From assembly GCA_009618475.1 (NCBI GenBank), contig WJOV01000039.1, positions 1 through 6,173 of the forward strand: a stretch of DNA of 6,173 nt, given 5' to 3'. The notes beneath the pieces are model-generated. The model searched no databases, was not told where the DNA came from, and saw only the letters and a list, made by a program, of their open reading frames with translations. The stretch comes from Methanosarcinales archaeon (GTDB lineage: Archaea > Halobacteriota > Syntropharchaeia > Alkanophagales > Methanospirareceae). A program made the translations under genes and the position numbers. Below, piece by piece: positions 4,979 through 6,173 of the stretch. Each line of letters opens with the position of its first letter. The first letter of the stretch is position 1.

Positions 4979-6173
4979 CTAAAAACCCCCTTCTTTCACA
5001 CTCCTTCCCCGTATCTCCCCCGCAACGTTCTCGTGCATCAATCGTCTCACTTCTTCCATATCGGTAGTCTGACCCAGAACCCACATCAACTTCACCAGCG
5101 CAGTTTCCGGCAGCATATCATCGCCTTCTATTATTCCGGCATGAAGTAAATCGCGACCGGTATCATACACCCTATCGCAAATAGTCCCGTATAAACATTG
5201 AGAAGTCGCCACTATAGGTATGCCACGTTTTATCGCACTCGCCACGGCTGGAATCCACTCCGCAGATACATGCCCTAATCCTGTTCCTTCCAGTACAATA
5301 CCTTTGTAGCCCTGCGCTATGAAGAACTCGAGTATTGCAGGGTCTGCACCGGGATAGAACTTTATGAGACCGCATTTCTCCTCAAGCTTGTCTCTCAGTT
5401 CTAATTCCTTCTCGCCGCGCTTATTATACGCAGAGACGAACTCAAGCCTTATTTTTGCTATATCGCCCGTATCATAATACACCTTTCCTATTGGAACGTC
5501 ATTTACCGATTGAAAAGCATCCCGTGCAGAAGTATGCATCTTCCTCACTTTCGTGCCTCGGTGAATGGAACAGAACTCGTCAGAGGTGCTGCCGTGCATC
5601 ACAACCACAACTTCCGCAAGGTCGCTGCATGCAACTTTCGCTGCGCATATCGCATTCATTGCCGCATCGCTGGAAGGGCGGTCTGCACTACGCTGCGAAC
5701 CCACGAGAACGACAGGCACGGGCGTTTGCAGCATGAAAGAGAGCGCAGCGGCGGTGTAGCCCATCGTATCCGTGCCGTGCGTGACGATTATACCTTCCGC
5801 ACCGTTTTTTATCTCGTTATATACCTCCGCGGCGAGTTTCCGCCAGTATTCGGCACGCATATTCTCGCTCAGTATGCTGTAAATTACTTTTCCGCGGACG
5901 TTCGCTATTTCGCCTAATTCCGGGATTGTCTCAAGTATATCTTCAGTGGAGAATTGAGGAGAAACCGCACCGGTTCTGTAATCCACTTTAGAGGCTATTG
6001 TGCCGCCGGTGGAGAGAATGGACAAAACTGGCAAACTCTCTTTTACTTTTCTTATCCGCTTTTCTTCCGTTGTCCTTTCTTTTAATACTTCAGCCCTGTC
6101 TATAACCTCTATTTCCGCATTTCCAGGGCGCACCCCACTATTGTAAGAACGCGAAGGTTCTGGAGCGGTAACA
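4979..6173 (-). CDS. gatD: Glu-tRNA(Gln) amidotransferase subunit D, 5' end outside the window
   Basis: GatD is the ammonia-releasing, asparaginase-like subunit of the archaeal GatDE complex, which converts Glu-tRNA(Gln) to Gln-tRNA(Gln). The asparaginase active site is complete. Counting from the GTG at 6131-6133, T45 lies in STGGTIAS, T121-D122 in THGTDTMG, and K198 in GTKVRKM. The 76-1-76 residue spacing matches the Thr/Thr/Asp/Lys set known for GatD. VGSQRSADRPSSDAAMNA (144-161) and LEGTGLGHVS (281-290) are further family blocks. The frame stays open from that GTG to the window edge (13 more residues), so the GTG is not the true start. By comparison with known GatD numbering, roughly 40 residues of the N-terminal AMPKBI-like domain are missing. 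The partner gatE is not in the window. DUF1786 follows 24 bases downstream. Confidence 0.95.
   Translation of the reverse strand, partial: VTAPEPSRSYNSGVRPGNAEIEVIDRAEVLKERTTEEKRIRKVKESLPVLSILSTGGTIASKVDYRTGAVSPQFSTEDILETIPELGEIANVRGKVIYSILSENMRAEYWRKLAAEVYNEIKNGAEGIIVTHGTDTMGYTAAALSFMLQTPVPVVLVGSQRSADRPSSDAAMNAICAAKVACSDLAEVVVVMHGSTSDEFCSIHRGTKVRKMHTSARDAFQSVNDVPIGKVYYDTGDIAKIRLEFVSAYNKRGEKELELRDKLEEKCGLIKFYPGADPAILEFFIAQGYKGIVLEGTGLGHVSAEWIPAVASAIKRGIPIVATSQCLYGTICDRVYDTGRDLLHAGIIEGDDMLPETALVKLMWVLGQTTDMEEVRRLMHENVAGEIRGRSVKEGGF

Noticed and set aside
5510..5917. 135-codon plus-strand open frame opposite gatD
   Set aside because: It is antisense to the conserved asparaginase core of gatD, has no ribosome-binding site or family motif, and is rich in His/Arg/Cys, as expected of a shadow frame.
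6131..6133. GTG at 6133 as the start of gatD
   Set aside because: The frame continues open to the window edge, and the active-site numbering implies about 56 further residues upstream of this codon.

Overview
The window looks like a euryarchaeal chromosome segment. The evidence is an archaeal/eukaryotic-type small-subunit protein eS1, an archaeal CPSF-type beta-CASP ribonuclease, an archaea-only GatD tRNA amidotransferase subunit, a DUF1786 ASKHA-fold protein typical of anaerobic archaea, TATA-box promoters, and a probable leaderless transcript. An anaerobic methanogen or methanotroph-related lineage is plausible, but the lineage is an inference and nothing here fixes it.

Layout. (1) Bases 1-167 are non-coding as far as I can see and end in a double TATA-box promoter. 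(2) Bases 168-2053 (+) form a two-gene unit: ribosomal protein eS1, which appears to start at a CTG codon 22 codons upstream of the first ATG, then an aCPSF2-like RNA-processing nuclease 17 bases later. (3) Bases 2054-2186 are an AT-rich gap. It holds an oligo-T termination region for the upstream unit, then a compact promoter with one palindrome overlapping the upstream element of the TATA box and another between the TATA box and the start codon. (4) Bases 2187-3922 (+) form a self-contained, translationally coupled pair (ATGA overlap): an AAA_15/OLD-like ATPase and an unrecognised 230-residue partner with weak TOPRIM-like acidic motifs. (5) Bases 3938-6173 (-) converge on the pair with a 15-base gap. 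They encode a DUF1786 protein and, upstream of it, GatD, whose N-terminus lies beyond the window edge.

The housekeeping genes concern translation and RNA: ribosome assembly, RNA processing, and Gln-tRNA formation. The AAA ATPase/partner pair is the accessory element. It has its own palindrome-bracketed promoter and sits between core genes. It resembles in outline the split ATPase plus TOPRIM/nuclease architecture of OLD-type and PARIS-type anti-phage systems, and it is the best candidate in this window for an undescribed system. That function is an inference: the ATPase is clear from motifs, but the partner's enzymatic nature is not.
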